DNA of 46,553 nt from Clostridia bacterium (GTDB lineage: Bacteria; Bacillota_A; Clostridia; Oscillospirales; CAG-272), in contig JAFTUD010000009.1 of the NCBI GenBank assembly GCA_017466455.1, positions 1 through 46,553 on the forward strand, in the 5' to 3' direction. The notes below the pieces were generated by a model. It saw nothing but the letters and a program-made list of their open reading frames with translations, was not told the origin of the DNA and made no database searches. Positions 6,762-14,549 of the stretch are shown here, one piece after another. Positions within the stretch are counted from its first letter, which is position 1; each line of letters starts with the position of its first letter. The position numbers and the translations under genes are program-made.

Positions 6762-9700
6762 ATGCAAAACAAATTCAGAAAGGTAAGCAAGTACATTTGG
6801 GAGCTTGATGCTCACGCAAGATATTCTAATCATACTGCTGTTAAAAATGTTGAATTTTTCCATTGTGATTACAAGTCGGGACAGGAAATTCCCTCTCTTG
6901 ACAAATTTTCGCCCTTTGGTGAGGGTGAGTATTGGGGTCAGGGCTGGGACACGCATGCCTGGTTCCATTTTACACTCGACATTCCCGAATGTATGAGAAA
7001 GGACGGGTATGCCGTTCAGCTTCATATTGAAACGGATACAGACGGAGATGGCTGGGACCCTAACAATCCGCAGTTTTTGATTTACATAGACGGCGAGCTT
7101 CGTCAGGGTATAGATGTAAATCACAAGTATATTGAGATTGACCCGAGCGCTAAAAATGACATTTATCTTTATGCTTATACGGGCGCAAAGGTTGACAGAT
7201 CCCGTCTTTTCCTAACGCTCAGAAATGTTAATTTAGAGGTTGAGGGACTTTGGTATGACCTCAGAGTTCCGTTTGAGGTGCTTGAGCTTCTTGACACGAA
7301 TACGCACGAGTATGCGACTATTCTCCGCCATCTTGACACGGCAGTTTCCATGCTTGAGCTTTATGATATGACATCAGAGGAGTTTTTTGACTCGGTTAAG
7401 CGCGCAAGGAAATATATGACTGAGGAGTTTTACGGAAAATACTGTGAAACACAGCCCGAGACGGTAATTTGTATCGGTCACACGCATATTGACTGCGCAT
7501 GGGTTTGGACCCTAAAGCAAACCCGTGAAAAGGTACAGCGCTCCTTCTGCACGGTGCTTAACCTTATGAAAAAGTATCCCGAGTACAAGTTTATGTCCTC
7601 ACAGGCGCATCTTTATCGTGACCTTAAGGAAGAAGCTCCCGAAAAGTTTGAGGAAATTAAGCGCCGTATTGCCGAGGGCAGATGGGAATGTGAGGGCGCT
7701 ATGTGGGTTGAGGCCGACTGTAACCTCTCCTCGGGTGAGAGCCTTGTGCGTCAGGTGCTTTACGGTAAGCGCTTCTTCAAGAATGAGTTTGGTGTTGAGA
7801 GCCGTGTGCTTTGGCTACCCGATGTTTTCGGATATTCGGCAGCGCTTCCTCAAATTCTTAAGAAGGCGGGCGTTGACTGGTTTGTTACCTCAAAAATCAG
7901 CTGGAATGACACAAACACAATGCCATATGATACATTTAAGTGGAAGGGTATTGACGGCACTGCCATCAACACTCACTTCTTAACTGCGCAAAACTACAAA
8001 AACGGCTGGCAAAGAGGAACTGATTACAACGGTTGCACTTCGCCTAATATGATAAAGGGCGCAAGATACAGATACCAACAGAAGATGCTTACAAATGAAG
8101 CCATTGACTCCTTTGGCTACGGTGACGGCGGTGGCGGTCCTACCATTGAGTATCTTGAATATTACAGAAGACAAAGCAAGGGTATTCCCGGTATGCCTAC
8201 TGCCAAAATGGAGTTTGCGGGAGAGTTTTTAAAGCGTCTTGAGCGCGCTATTGAGGGTAACAGATATTTACCGTCATGGCAGGGTGAGCTTTATCTTGAG
8301 TTCCACCGCGGAACATATACCTCTGTTGCGAAGAACAAGAAGAATAACAGAAGGAGCGAGTTTTTATATCTTGACGCAGAGCTTCTTGGCACTATCGGTA
8401 AGGAGCTTCTTGGCAAGGAGTTTGACAAGGAATCGCTTCACCGCGGTTGGGAAATGATACTTACAAATCAGTTCCACGATATTATCCCCGGCTCATCTAT
8501 TGATGAGGTTTACGACCAAAGCGACAAGGATTACGCTTGGCTTATGGACATTGCAGGCACTCAAATTGGCGAGGTGAAGCGCGAGATTGCCTCTAAGATT
8601 AAAAAGAGCGAGGGATATGTTGTGTTCAATCCTCACTCCTTTGTTGGCGATGGGCTTGTAAAAATTGACGGCAAGAGTGCGCTTGTTTCGGGAATCAGCC
8701 CTAAGGGATATTCCTGTGTTAAAAATGTAAATGACAAAAACTCTGTTATTGTAACTGCAAACGGCGTTGAAACAAATGCCCTTAAGGTCACCTTTGACAG
8801 GGCTTGGCAAATTACCTCTATTTATGACAAGGCAAACGAAAGAGAGCTTTTGAAGGCAGGCGGGCTTGGTAATGAAATAAGGGTTTATGCCGATTATCCC
8901 GACAATTATGACTGCTGGGAGTGGCAGGGCTATGAGTGCGAGAAGTACAAGACTATTGATGAGGTGAGCGCGGTTGACATCGTTGACGACGGTGTGCGCC
9001 TCGGAATTAAGATTGTGCGTCCATTCCTGAAATCAACGGTTACTCAAACGCTTTGGTTCTATGATGACCTTGCGCAAATCGACTTTGACACGGAGCTTGA
9101 CTGGCATCAAAATAATCAAATGCTTAAGACTGCGTTTGATGTTGACATTAACACCGATAAGGCGACATATGAAATTCAGTTTGGCACTATTGAGCGTCCT
9201 ACTCATACAAACACAAGCTGGGACAGCGCTAAATTTGAGGTTTGCGCGCATAAATTTGCGGACATTTCAGAGGGTGACTACGGTGTGAGCCTTATCAACG
9301 ACTGCAAGTACGGTCACGACATTCACGGCGGGCTTATGCAGTTATCGCTTCTTAAGTGCGGAATTCACCCATCTAAGAGAAGTGACCACGGCATACATTC
9401 ATTTACCTATTCTATTTGTCCTCACAAGGGCACGCTGAAGGAATGTGATACGGTAAAGAGGGCTTACTTTATCAACTATCCTATGAGTGCGGTTTCGGCA
9501 AGCGGAAGCGAAAGCACGCTACCCACCTCATACTCGCTTCTTTCCATTGACAGGGAAAATGTTGTTTGCGAAACAATTAAGGAGGCTGAGGACACGCTTG
9601 ATACGGTTGTACGCCTTTATGAATGCAAGAACATTCGCACAAAAGCAACGCTAACGCTTGGTTTTGAGGCTTCAAAATGCTATATGTGCGATTTGCTTGA

Positions 9701-9791
9701 AAACGAGCTTTGCGAGCTTGATATTATTGATGGCACGGTTACGGTTGACATTAAGGGCTACGAGCTTATAACGCTCAAATTCAAGAAATAA
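6762..9791 (+). CDS. Alpha-mannosidase, glycoside hydrolase family 38
   Basis: The 1009-residue length is normal for bacterial GH38. After an N-terminal beta domain (about 1-230) come the zinc and catalytic motifs: GHTHIDCAWVW near residue 239 (His and Asp ligands) and the nucleophile Asp354 in LWLPDVFGYS, followed by LPQILKKAG. FHDIIPGSSIDEVY near 570 is the conserved zinc-His region. The C-terminal beta-sandwich domains run to the end. Enzymes of this family hydrolyse alpha-mannosides with retention using Zn2+ or a similar metal. There is no signal peptide, so it is cytoplasmic. The ATG follows AGAGGTG. It is probably a single transcription unit behind the promoter at 6703. Confidence 0.93.
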   Translation: MQNKFRKVSKYIWELDAHARYSNHTAVKNVEFFHCDYKSGQEIPSLDKFSPFGEGEYWGQGWDTHAWFHFTLDIPECMRKDGYAVQLHIETDTDGDGWDPNNPQFLIYIDGELRQGIDVNHKYIEIDPSAKNDIYLYAYTGAKVDRSRLFLTLRNVNLEVEGLWYDLRVPFEVLELLDTNTHEYATILRHLDTAVSMLELYDMTSEEFFDSVKRARKYMTEEFYGKYCETQPETVICIGHTHIDCAWVWTLKQTREKVQRSFCTVLNLMKKYPEYKFMSSQAHLYRDLKEEAPEKFEEIKRRIAEGRWECEGAMWVEADCNLSSGESLVRQVLYGKRFFKNEFGVESRVLWLPDVFGYSAALPQILKKAGVDWFVTSKISWNDTNTMPYDTFKWKGIDGTAINTHFLTAQNYKNGWQRGTDYNGCTSPNMIKGARYRYQQKMLTNEAIDSFGYGDGGGGPTIEYLEYYRRQSKGIPGMPTAKMEFAGEFLKRLERAIEGNRYLPSWQGELYLEFHRGTYTSVAKNKKNNRRSEFLYLDAELLGTIGKELLGKEFDKESLHRGWEMILTNQFHDIIPGSSIDEVYDQSDKDYAWLMDIAGTQIGEVKREIASKIKKSEGYVVFNPHSFVGDGLVKIDGKSALVSGISPKGYSCVKNVNDKNSVIVTANGVETNALKVTFDRAWQITSIYDKANERELLKAGGLGNEIRVYADYPDNYDCWEWQGYECEKYKTIDEVSAVDIVDDGVRLGIKIVRPFLKSTVTQTLWFYDDLAQIDFDTELDWHQNNQMLKTAFDVDINTDKATYEIQFGTIERPTHTNTSWDSAKFEVCAHKFADISEGDYGVSLINDCKYGHDIHGGLMQLSLLKCGIHPSKRSDHGIHSFTYSICPHKGTLKECDTVKRAYFINYPMSAVSASGSESTLPTSYSLLSIDRENVVCETIKEAEDTLDTVVRLYECKNIRTKATLTLGFEASKCYMCDLLENELCELDIIDGTVTVDIKGYELITLKFKK

Positions 9792-9854
9792 TTTTGAATT
9801 TTAACAATCTTAGCCCTGCTATTTTCGGCAGGATAAGAATTTTATGAAAATGTA

Positions 9855-9883
9855 TTGACATAGCATATGATTTATGTTATAAT
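9855..9883 (+). promoter_or_regulatory. Consensus promoter of the MarR operon
   Basis: TTGACA (9855-9860), 17 bases and TATAAT (9878-9883) form a perfect sigma-A promoter. The operator begins two bases after the -10 box. Confidence 0.92.
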
Positions 9884-9884
9884 T

Positions 9885-9913
9885 TTGAACAGTTCAAAAT
9901 ATAAACTGTTCAA
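9885..9913. promoter_or_regulatory. Inverted-repeat operator for the MarR regulator
   Basis: TTGAACAGTT and AACTGTTCAA (9885-9894, 9904-9913) are perfect 10-base arms around nine bases. A second palindrome, TTTTGAAC-a-GTTCAAAA, overlaps it. Lying across the transcription start, it fits repression of the promoter by the adjacent MarR protein. Confidence 0.83.
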
Positions 9914-9926
9914 GAGGTGAACGATT

Positions 9927-10361
9927 ATGATGACTATGTACGAGCATTTAAAGGCTGTGCGAAGCGTTTATGAGAAAATAGCAAGTGATACATGCAAGAA
10001 ATATGGGGTTTCCTTTAAGGAGCTTGACATTCTTATGTATCTTGTAGATCATCCTGATAAGGCGACGGCAACTGACATTGTAAAAAGGGAGAACATGTCA
10101 AAATCTCAGGTTTCAATGTCGCTTAAGGTGCTTGAGTCAAAGGGATATGTTGTCGGCGAGCATATAGGAAGCAACAGGCGCACTATATATCTTAGAGTGA
10201 CCGAAATGGCTGATGAAATCATTGATGAGGCGCGCAACTCAAGAAAGGTATTCGCAGAGAGCCTCACCTCGGGCTTTTCGGAGGACGACATACGGGTGCT
10301 TGTTTCTCTGCTTTCCCGAGTGAAGGAAAATGTATTTCGCAATTTAAAGAAATCTAACTAA
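9927..10361 (+). CDS. MarR-family transcriptional regulator
   Basis: The 144-residue protein has a winged-helix core: FKELDILMYLVDHP, TATDIVKRENMSKSQVSMSL (helix-turn-helix, about 48-68), LESKGYV and the wing GSNRRTIYLRVT. Long helices at both ends form the usual dimer interface. MarR proteins bind palindromes as dimers and release on small ligands. The palindrome at 9885-9913 and perfect promoter upstream suggest autoregulation together with the membrane protein that follows. The start at 9927 has AGAGGTGA six bases before it. The stop overlaps an ATG, and the next gene starts 12 bases on. The ligand is unknown. Confidence 0.9.
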   Translation: MMTMYEHLKAVRSVYEKIASDTCKKYGVSFKELDILMYLVDHPDKATATDIVKRENMSKSQVSMSLKVLESKGYVVGEHIGSNRRTIYLRVTEMADEIIDEARNSRKVFAESLTSGFSEDDIRVLVSLLSRVKENVFRNLKKSN

Positions 10362-10372
10362 TGGAGTTAATT

Positions 10373-11179
10373 ATGGACAATATTCAAAATCAGGAAATAG
10401 CAAAAAAATCTCACTTGCCTAAAAACAAAAAATTTTTCTGGCTATTCTTTATCTTTGGCATCGGATTTGCGGTGCTTGGCACCTCGCTCATTCCTGTTTG
10501 GGCGGGAACAAATCTCCCTTGGGAGAGCTTGGGAAATGACTTTTTCAGTCTTATCTTCTCTCTTATTATTTTAGTTTACATTGTTGGCTATCTTTTCAAA
10601 AGAATTGCCCTTGAGAAAAAGGTAGCGGTTAAAATACTTACCGTGTTTGAGGCAGGCTTCTTCTCCGCTATTGCAATCGGAAGCATTATGGAGCAGTACG
10701 ATATGGTGAGTGTGGCAGGTCCCTGCACTATTCTTGGCGCGGCTTTATGGCTGAGGGGCTTTGTTTACATTGTAAAGGCGTATCTTTGCAAGCATGATGA
10801 GAGCGACAGGTATCCGCTTTGGATGCTTATAGTTTCGGTTGGGCTTGTGACTCTTGGCTCGGTTATGATAACTAAGAATATTTTTGAGGTTTATCATATT
10901 CTTTGGGCGACGGGCGTGATTTTAATTATCACGGGTATCATTCTTTTTGTGCTTGGATTTGTGAGCAAGCCTAAGGTTGACAAGGCACTTAAGAAGCTTA
11001 AGAAGCAACAGAAAATTCAAAAGCGCGAGGAAAAGGCACTCAAAAAGCAGGAGAAGAAAACATTTAAATCTCAAGAGAAAACCGCAAAGCTTGAGGGTAA
11101 GATTGAAAAGAAGGGCGAAAACGAGGGCGAGGCACTGCCTCAGCTTGAAGCGCCCAAAAGCGAAGGCGACGAAAATTAA
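10373..11179 (+). CDS. MarR-linked integral membrane protein with long charged tail
   Basis: The 268-residue protein begins MDNIQNQEIAKK. It has about six hydrophobic segments between residues 22 and 200 (for example FFWLFFIFGIGFAVLG and WATGVILIITGIILFVLGF). Residues from about 205 to the end are almost wholly Lys/Glu/Gln, a charged coiled-coil-like cytoplasmic tail. The family is not recognised; the paired-helix layout recalls HdeD/DUF308-type proteins only loosely. The start at 10373 follows GGAG by six bases, and the earlier ATG at 10361 overlaps the regulator stop and lacks a site. It is cotranscribed with the MarR gene, so it is a likely target, perhaps in envelope stress or efflux. Confidence 0.75.
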   Translation: MDNIQNQEIAKKSHLPKNKKFFWLFFIFGIGFAVLGTSLIPVWAGTNLPWESLGNDFFSLIFSLIILVYIVGYLFKRIALEKKVAVKILTVFEAGFFSAIAIGSIMEQYDMVSVAGPCTILGAALWLRGFVYIVKAYLCKHDESDRYPLWMLIVSVGLVTLGSVMITKNIFEVYHILWATGVILIITGIILFVLGFVSKPKVDKALKKLKKQQKIQKREEKALKKQEKKTFKSQEKTAKLEGKIEKKGENEGEALPQLEAPKSEGDEN

Positions 11180-11189
11180 ATTATAAAAT

Positions 11190-11215
11190 AAAATCCACCC
11201 GTTTGGGTGGATTTT
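11190..11215 (+). terminator. Terminator of the MarR operon
   Basis: AAAATCCACCC-gttt-GGGTGGATTTT forms an 11-pair stem followed by GTGTTTTT. It lies ten bases after the stop. Confidence 0.92.
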
Positions 11216-11315
11216 GTGTTTTTAGTGGTTTTGGCAAGGCTCTTGTGGGATTGAGTATTTTTTAGTGTATGAGCCTGTAAAACACGCATTTTTCGGGGTA
11301 TGTGTGCGATTTTTA

Positions 11316-12272
11316 CTATTTTTTATAGCAAAGGCAGGCGCCGTAGCAGGCAAAGGTATTGAATTTATAGCAGTCCTTGCACTTATTCCTTACGCTTTTA
11401 TGTACTCTTACGGAGTCTATCCACATAAAGAAGTAATTTTTAAGGTCGTTTATATTTTTGAAGTCGGAAATGCTTACCTTGACATCATCATAGCATCCGA
11501 AGCATCTTGTGGCACTTCCGTCGGGATAGATGTCAATTATTGGCGAGCAAACCGATGCTTTGCCGAGAAGAAGCGACTTTTCTCTTGGAGATAGGGCGGG
11601 GAGTGTGTCTATAAACGCAAGCTCCTCATCTGTAAATACGCACTCGGGAATGATGTTACAGTCGGGGCAAGGGGCAATTCCCTTTTCCTTCAGCTTTTTA
11701 TACAAGGACAAAAGAGTCGGCTTCATTCTTGTAAAATACGGTATCGCTCCCTCGCTCTTATCATTTGGAATTGACACGCTAAGGCGTACACGCCTAAAGC
11801 CGAGGCTTGATGCGATTTCTACAAATTCGTCAACGCTTTGGTTCTCCTTATAAAGATTTATGCCGAGGGTGATATTGCTCTTCATTCCTCTTGAAATAAG
11901 AAGATTGACATTATCCTTGATTTTCTCTACGGTGTCAGCACCTATATCCTCGCTTGAATTAAGGTTTACAAGTATTTGGATTTTGGGGTGGCACAAAGCA
12001 TCCGCATGGCGGTCGATAAACACGCCGTTTGTGAATACGGTGACGGTATAAAAGCGCATATCCGCCTTTAAAATGTCAAGGACTGTATCTATATTTTTAT
12101 AAATAAGCGGTTCTCCGCCGATAAGACCCACCTCGCCGTCGGGGGCGATAAAGTCAAGCGTGCTATCAAGCATTGACATATCAAAATCCGCGCTTTGCGA
12201 GGCTGTAAAGCCGTCGGCGAAGCAATACGGGCATTTAAGATTGCATTTTCCGAGAAGAACGATATTTGCCAT
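11316..12272 (-). CDS. Radical SAM protein with C-terminal SPASM-like cysteine cluster
   Basis: The 318-residue protein begins with the [4Fe-4S] site CNLKCPYC (CxxxCxxC, residues 9-16), close to the N-terminus. GLIGGEPL (GGEP, SAM binding) near residue 51 and a TIM-barrel middle follow. The C-terminal part holds many cysteines (CPDC, CVF, VCSPI, RCFGCYDD, CKDCYKF, CYGACLC), a SPASM/twitch arrangement for extra Fe-S clusters. Relatives modify peptides or act as maturases. No precursor-peptide gene, transporter or partner is adjacent: it stands alone between a terminator and a divergent promoter. GGAG lies six bases before the ATG. The substrate cannot be inferred. Confidence 0.88.
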   Translation of the reverse strand: MANIVLLGKCNLKCPYCFADGFTASQSADFDMSMLDSTLDFIAPDGEVGLIGGEPLIYKNIDTVLDILKADMRFYTVTVFTNGVFIDRHADALCHPKIQILVNLNSSEDIGADTVEKIKDNVNLLISRGMKSNITLGINLYKENQSVDEFVEIASSLGFRRVRLSVSIPNDKSEGAIPYFTRMKPTLLSLYKKLKEKGIAPCPDCNIIPECVFTDEELAFIDTLPALSPREKSLLLGKASVCSPIIDIYPDGSATRCFGCYDDVKVSISDFKNINDLKNYFFMWIDSVRVHKSVRNKCKDCYKFNTFACYGACLCYKK

Positions 12273-12310
12273 TTTTATCTCCGTTATTTTTGATTAGCTT
12301 TCACACATAC

Positions 12311-12339
12311 ATTTTAGCACATTTAAAAATTCGTTTCAA
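12311..12339 (-). promoter_or_regulatory. Promoter of the radical SAM gene
   Basis: On the minus strand TTGAAA (12339-12334), 17 bases and TAAAAT (12316-12311). It is back to back with the mutarotase promoter and leaves no room for a small precursor gene. Confidence 0.78.
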
Positions 12340-12346
12340 GTGAGTA

Positions 12347-12375
12347 TTGATTTTTAATTCAAAATATGATAAAAT
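12347..12375 (+). promoter_or_regulatory. Promoter of the mutarotase gene
   Basis: TTGATT (12347-12352), 17 bases and TAAAAT (12370-12375), 34 bases before the start codon. Confidence 0.75.
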
Positions 12376-12409
12376 ATTTATAATATAATTGGATTTAAAG
12401 GAGATTTTT

Positions 12410-13288
12410 ATGAATTACACCATCGAAAATGAATTCTTACGCGCAAGGATTGATGAGCGTGGGGCGGAGCTTGTTTCGCTCGTTAGCAAAAATGATGATT
12501 GTGAGTACATCTGGCAGGGTGATGAGAAATATTGGACCGGTCACTCACCTATTATGTTCCCTATTTGCGGTAGGCTAATTGATGGAAAATATACATATAA
12601 GGGCAAGGAATATGAGCTTGGCTGTCACGGCTTCGCAAGGCATAGCGACTTTGCGCTTTATTCGGTTAAGGGTGACGAAATTACTCTTTGTCTTAAATCA
12701 AGCAAGGAAACGAAGGAAATTTATCCCTTTGATTTTGCGCTTTATGTTACCTTTTCTCTTAAGGGTAATGCGCTTACAACAAGCTACAAGGTGGTAAACA
12801 CGGGAGAAACGGAGCTTATCTTTACGCTTGGTGCGCACCCTGCGTTTAATGTTCCGCTTTCCAAGGGTGAGAAATTTGAGGACTATTACATTGAATTTGC
12901 GCACGAGTGTGATGCAATTACGCTTTCAATGAACGACAAGTGCTTCCTTGACGGAAAGGATGAGCTATATTCGGGCAATAATATTAAGAGAATTGACCTT
13001 AGACATTCTCTATTTGATATTGATGCGATTTTCCTTTACAATACTGCGAAAAAGGTATCGCTTCTTTCGGAGAAATCAAAAAAGAGCGTTACGCTCACCT
13101 TTAATAACTTTAAGTATCTCGGTCTTTGGCACAAGCCACAAAGTGATGCGCCGTATATTTGCATTGAGCCATGGTGTGGCTCACCCGACCTCGCCGGCGG
13201 TGTTGGTGATATCGAAAACAAGCCCGATATGATGAGATTGCCATGTGGCTACTCCTACTCTAACAAGTATAAAATTGAGGTTAAATAA
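12410..13288 (+). CDS. Aldose 1-epimerase-like (galactose mutarotase, LacX-type)
   Basis: The 292-residue protein begins MNYTIENEFLRARIDERGAE, the usual strand opening of LacX/YeaD-like mutarotases. Family features are RGAELVSL, YIWQGDEKYW, MFPICGRL, GCHGFARHSDF (the catalytic His region), LGAHPAFNVP (second His) and CIEPWCGSPD (Glu base). Such enzymes interconvert alpha and beta anomers of hexoses or hexose phosphates. There is no signal peptide. The start at 12410 is set by AAGGAG; a TTG 21 bases earlier overlaps it. It is a single gene with its own promoter and terminator. A role in sugar release from the nearby glycosidases is plausible. Confidence 0.9.
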   Translation: MNYTIENEFLRARIDERGAELVSLVSKNDDCEYIWQGDEKYWTGHSPIMFPICGRLIDGKYTYKGKEYELGCHGFARHSDFALYSVKGDEITLCLKSSKETKEIYPFDFALYVTFSLKGNALTTSYKVVNTGETELIFTLGAHPAFNVPLSKGEKFEDYYIEFAHECDAITLSMNDKCFLDGKDELYSGNNIKRIDLRHSLFDIDAIFLYNTAKKVSLLSEKSKKSVTLTFNNFKYLGLWHKPQSDAPYICIEPWCGSPDLAGGVGDIENKPDMMRLPCGYSYSNKYKIEVK

Positions 13289-13292
13289 CTTA

Positions 13293-13322
13293 AAAAGTCT
13301 ATCGCACTTGCGATAGACTTTT
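13293..13322 (+). terminator. Terminator of the mutarotase gene
   Basis: AAAAGTCTATCGC-actt-GCGATAGACTTTT forms a 13-pair stem followed by TTGT. Confidence 0.92.
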
Positions 13323-13420
13323 TTGTAAGGGATAGCGAAAGGGATACAGAAGTGGGGAACACGAAGCCGTCGGCATACTTCGTATGGTAGTGCGAGTGGT
13401 CGCCTCTAAAAAGCAGATAT

Positions 13421-13459
13421 AAAAAAGAGGACAACTTGCGATTTTAATCACAAGTTGTC
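13421..13459 (-). terminator. Terminator for the minus-strand hypothetical gene
   Basis: GACAACTTG / CAAGTTGTC (13430-13438, 13451-13459) is followed on the minus strand by CCTCTTTTTT. The rest of the 230-base gap (13323-13556) holds short inverted repeats such as ACGAAG / CTTCGT and CATAC-ttc-GTATG, but no gene I can support. Confidence 0.65.
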
Positions 13460-13556
13460 GACCTTACTATTAATTAGTTTGAAAATTTTTAGTAAAACAA
13501 ACGCTTTTTGGGTTTAAGGTATCTGCTTTTGGTCTGTGCCATTGCAGCATCCCTTA

Positions 13557-13931
13557 TTACCATTCCTCGCGCCATGGCTCGGTGATGTCCTCGGTGATTT
13601 CGGGGTAGCCTGCGTCAATTGCGATATCCTCGATGAAATAGCAGAGCTTATAGCTTATGCTTTCATCATCGTCCTTGCTTCCCTCAAGCATACAATAGTC
13701 GCTATTTCTATTAATCTTATTTAATTCAAGGATAAGCTTCTTCATTTGCTTCAGGATTTTTTCTTCCTTTCCCTTTAGCTTGGAAAGTGATTTTACATAT
13801 TTGATAACAAGCTTTCTTACCATCATTACCTGACGGGAGTTAAAGCCACAGTCATCATCCTCATTCCTCTTTTCTATAAGAGGCTCAATTATTTCATCAT
13901 CAAGTCTTTTCTTGTATTGCTTAAGCTCCAT
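13557..13931 (-). CDS. Small acidic hypothetical protein
   Basis: The 124-residue protein starts MELKQYKKRLDDEI at an ATG preceded by AGGAG; an in-frame start 18 bases earlier has no site. It is mostly helical with charged segments (LKGKEEKILKQMKKL) and an acidic end (EITEDITEPWREEW). The general pattern, including the closing acidic EEW stretch, weakly recalls DUF5713 proteins, but I cannot confirm this. No signal peptide or membrane segment is present. It lies 47 bases downstream of the ArsR gene on the same strand and may share its transcript and zinc- or stress-type control. Confidence 0.65.
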   Translation of the reverse strand: MELKQYKKRLDDEIIEPLIEKRNEDDDCGFNSRQVMMVRKLVIKYVKSLSKLKGKEEKILKQMKKLILELNKINRNSDYCMLEGSKDDDESISYKLCYFIEDIAIDAGYPEITEDITEPWREEW

Positions 13932-13978
13932 ATTTTCTCCTAAGTCCACGCAAGAGGGGTTATTTTTTTCGCTTTAAA

Positions 13979-14299
13979 TTAGCCGATATGCTCCATACCG
14001 CAGTCAATTATTGTTCTGACATGCTCATCAGCCAAGGAATAGATCATTGTCTTTCCCTTTCTTCTTGACTTTATAAGTCCGCTTGTTTTAAGAACTCTTA
14101 GCTGATGTGATACGGCGGATTGGGTGATGTCAAGAAATGCTGATATTTCGCTAACATTCATTTCACTTTGTGTAAGCGCGCAAAGAATTCTGACTCTTGT
14201 GCCGTCGCCAAAAACCTTGTAGAGGTCGGCAAGAGCATCAAACAGCTCATTATTTCTCAGTATCGCTTCTCTAATCTTTGATACATTTTCGTTTTCCAT
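13979..14299 (-). CDS. ArsR/SmtB-family repressor with partial alpha5 metal site
   Basis: The 106-residue protein has the full ArsR winged helix: DLYKVFGDGTRVRILCAL, NVSEISAFLDITQSAVSHQL (recognition helix), LKTSGLIKSRRKGKTMIYSL (wing). The alpha3 cysteine motif ELCVCD is replaced by EMNVSE. In the last helix Asp91, His93 and His104 keep the D-x-H-x10-H spacing of zinc sensors such as CzrA/SmtB, but the chain ends two residues later, so the fourth ligand is missing. AAAGGAG precedes the start. The operator and promoter at 14358-14411 indicate autorepression. The effector could be Zn(II) or none. Confidence 0.9.
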   Translation of the reverse strand: MENENVSKIREAILRNNELFDALADLYKVFGDGTRVRILCALTQSEMNVSEISAFLDITQSAVSHQLRVLKTSGLIKSRRKGKTMIYSLADEHVRTIIDCGMEHIG

Positions 14300-14357
14300 A
14301 ATGCTTCTCCTTTAATGGGTTTTGTTTTCTCTCATTTTTACAATCGTATTCAATATA

Positions 14358-14411
14358 TGAATAGATGTTCACACTTTTCATTATTATATATTGACATTTT
14401 CAATTTGTCAA
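14358..14411 (-). promoter_or_regulatory. ArsR gene promoter with overlapping operator
   Basis: The minus-strand promoter has TTGACA (14411-14406), 17 bases and TATAAT (14388-14383), a perfect match. Just past the -10 box lies TGAATA-ga-TGTTCA (14358-14371), one base from the perfect TGAACA-N2-TGTTCA palindrome used by SmtB/CzrA-type sensors. This position across the start site fits repression. Confidence 0.85.
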
Positions 14412-14474
14412 GTCTTTTTTAAAGTATTTTTCAGAAATTTATCTCTTGCCTTATATATTTATTTTAAAAAGGTA

Positions 14475-14503
14475 TTGAGATTTTTTTAGCATTATGGTAA
14501 AAT
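14475..14503 (+). promoter_or_regulatory. Promoter of the GH78-mnmA transcript
   Basis: TTGAGA (14475-14480), 17 bases and TAAAAT (14498-14503). Transcription would start near 14510, which rules out a TTG start at 14511 for the gene. Confidence 0.78.
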
Positions 14504-14549
14504 TGTATTAGTGCGAAGGCACCAAAATAACTTATATGAGGAAGAATTT

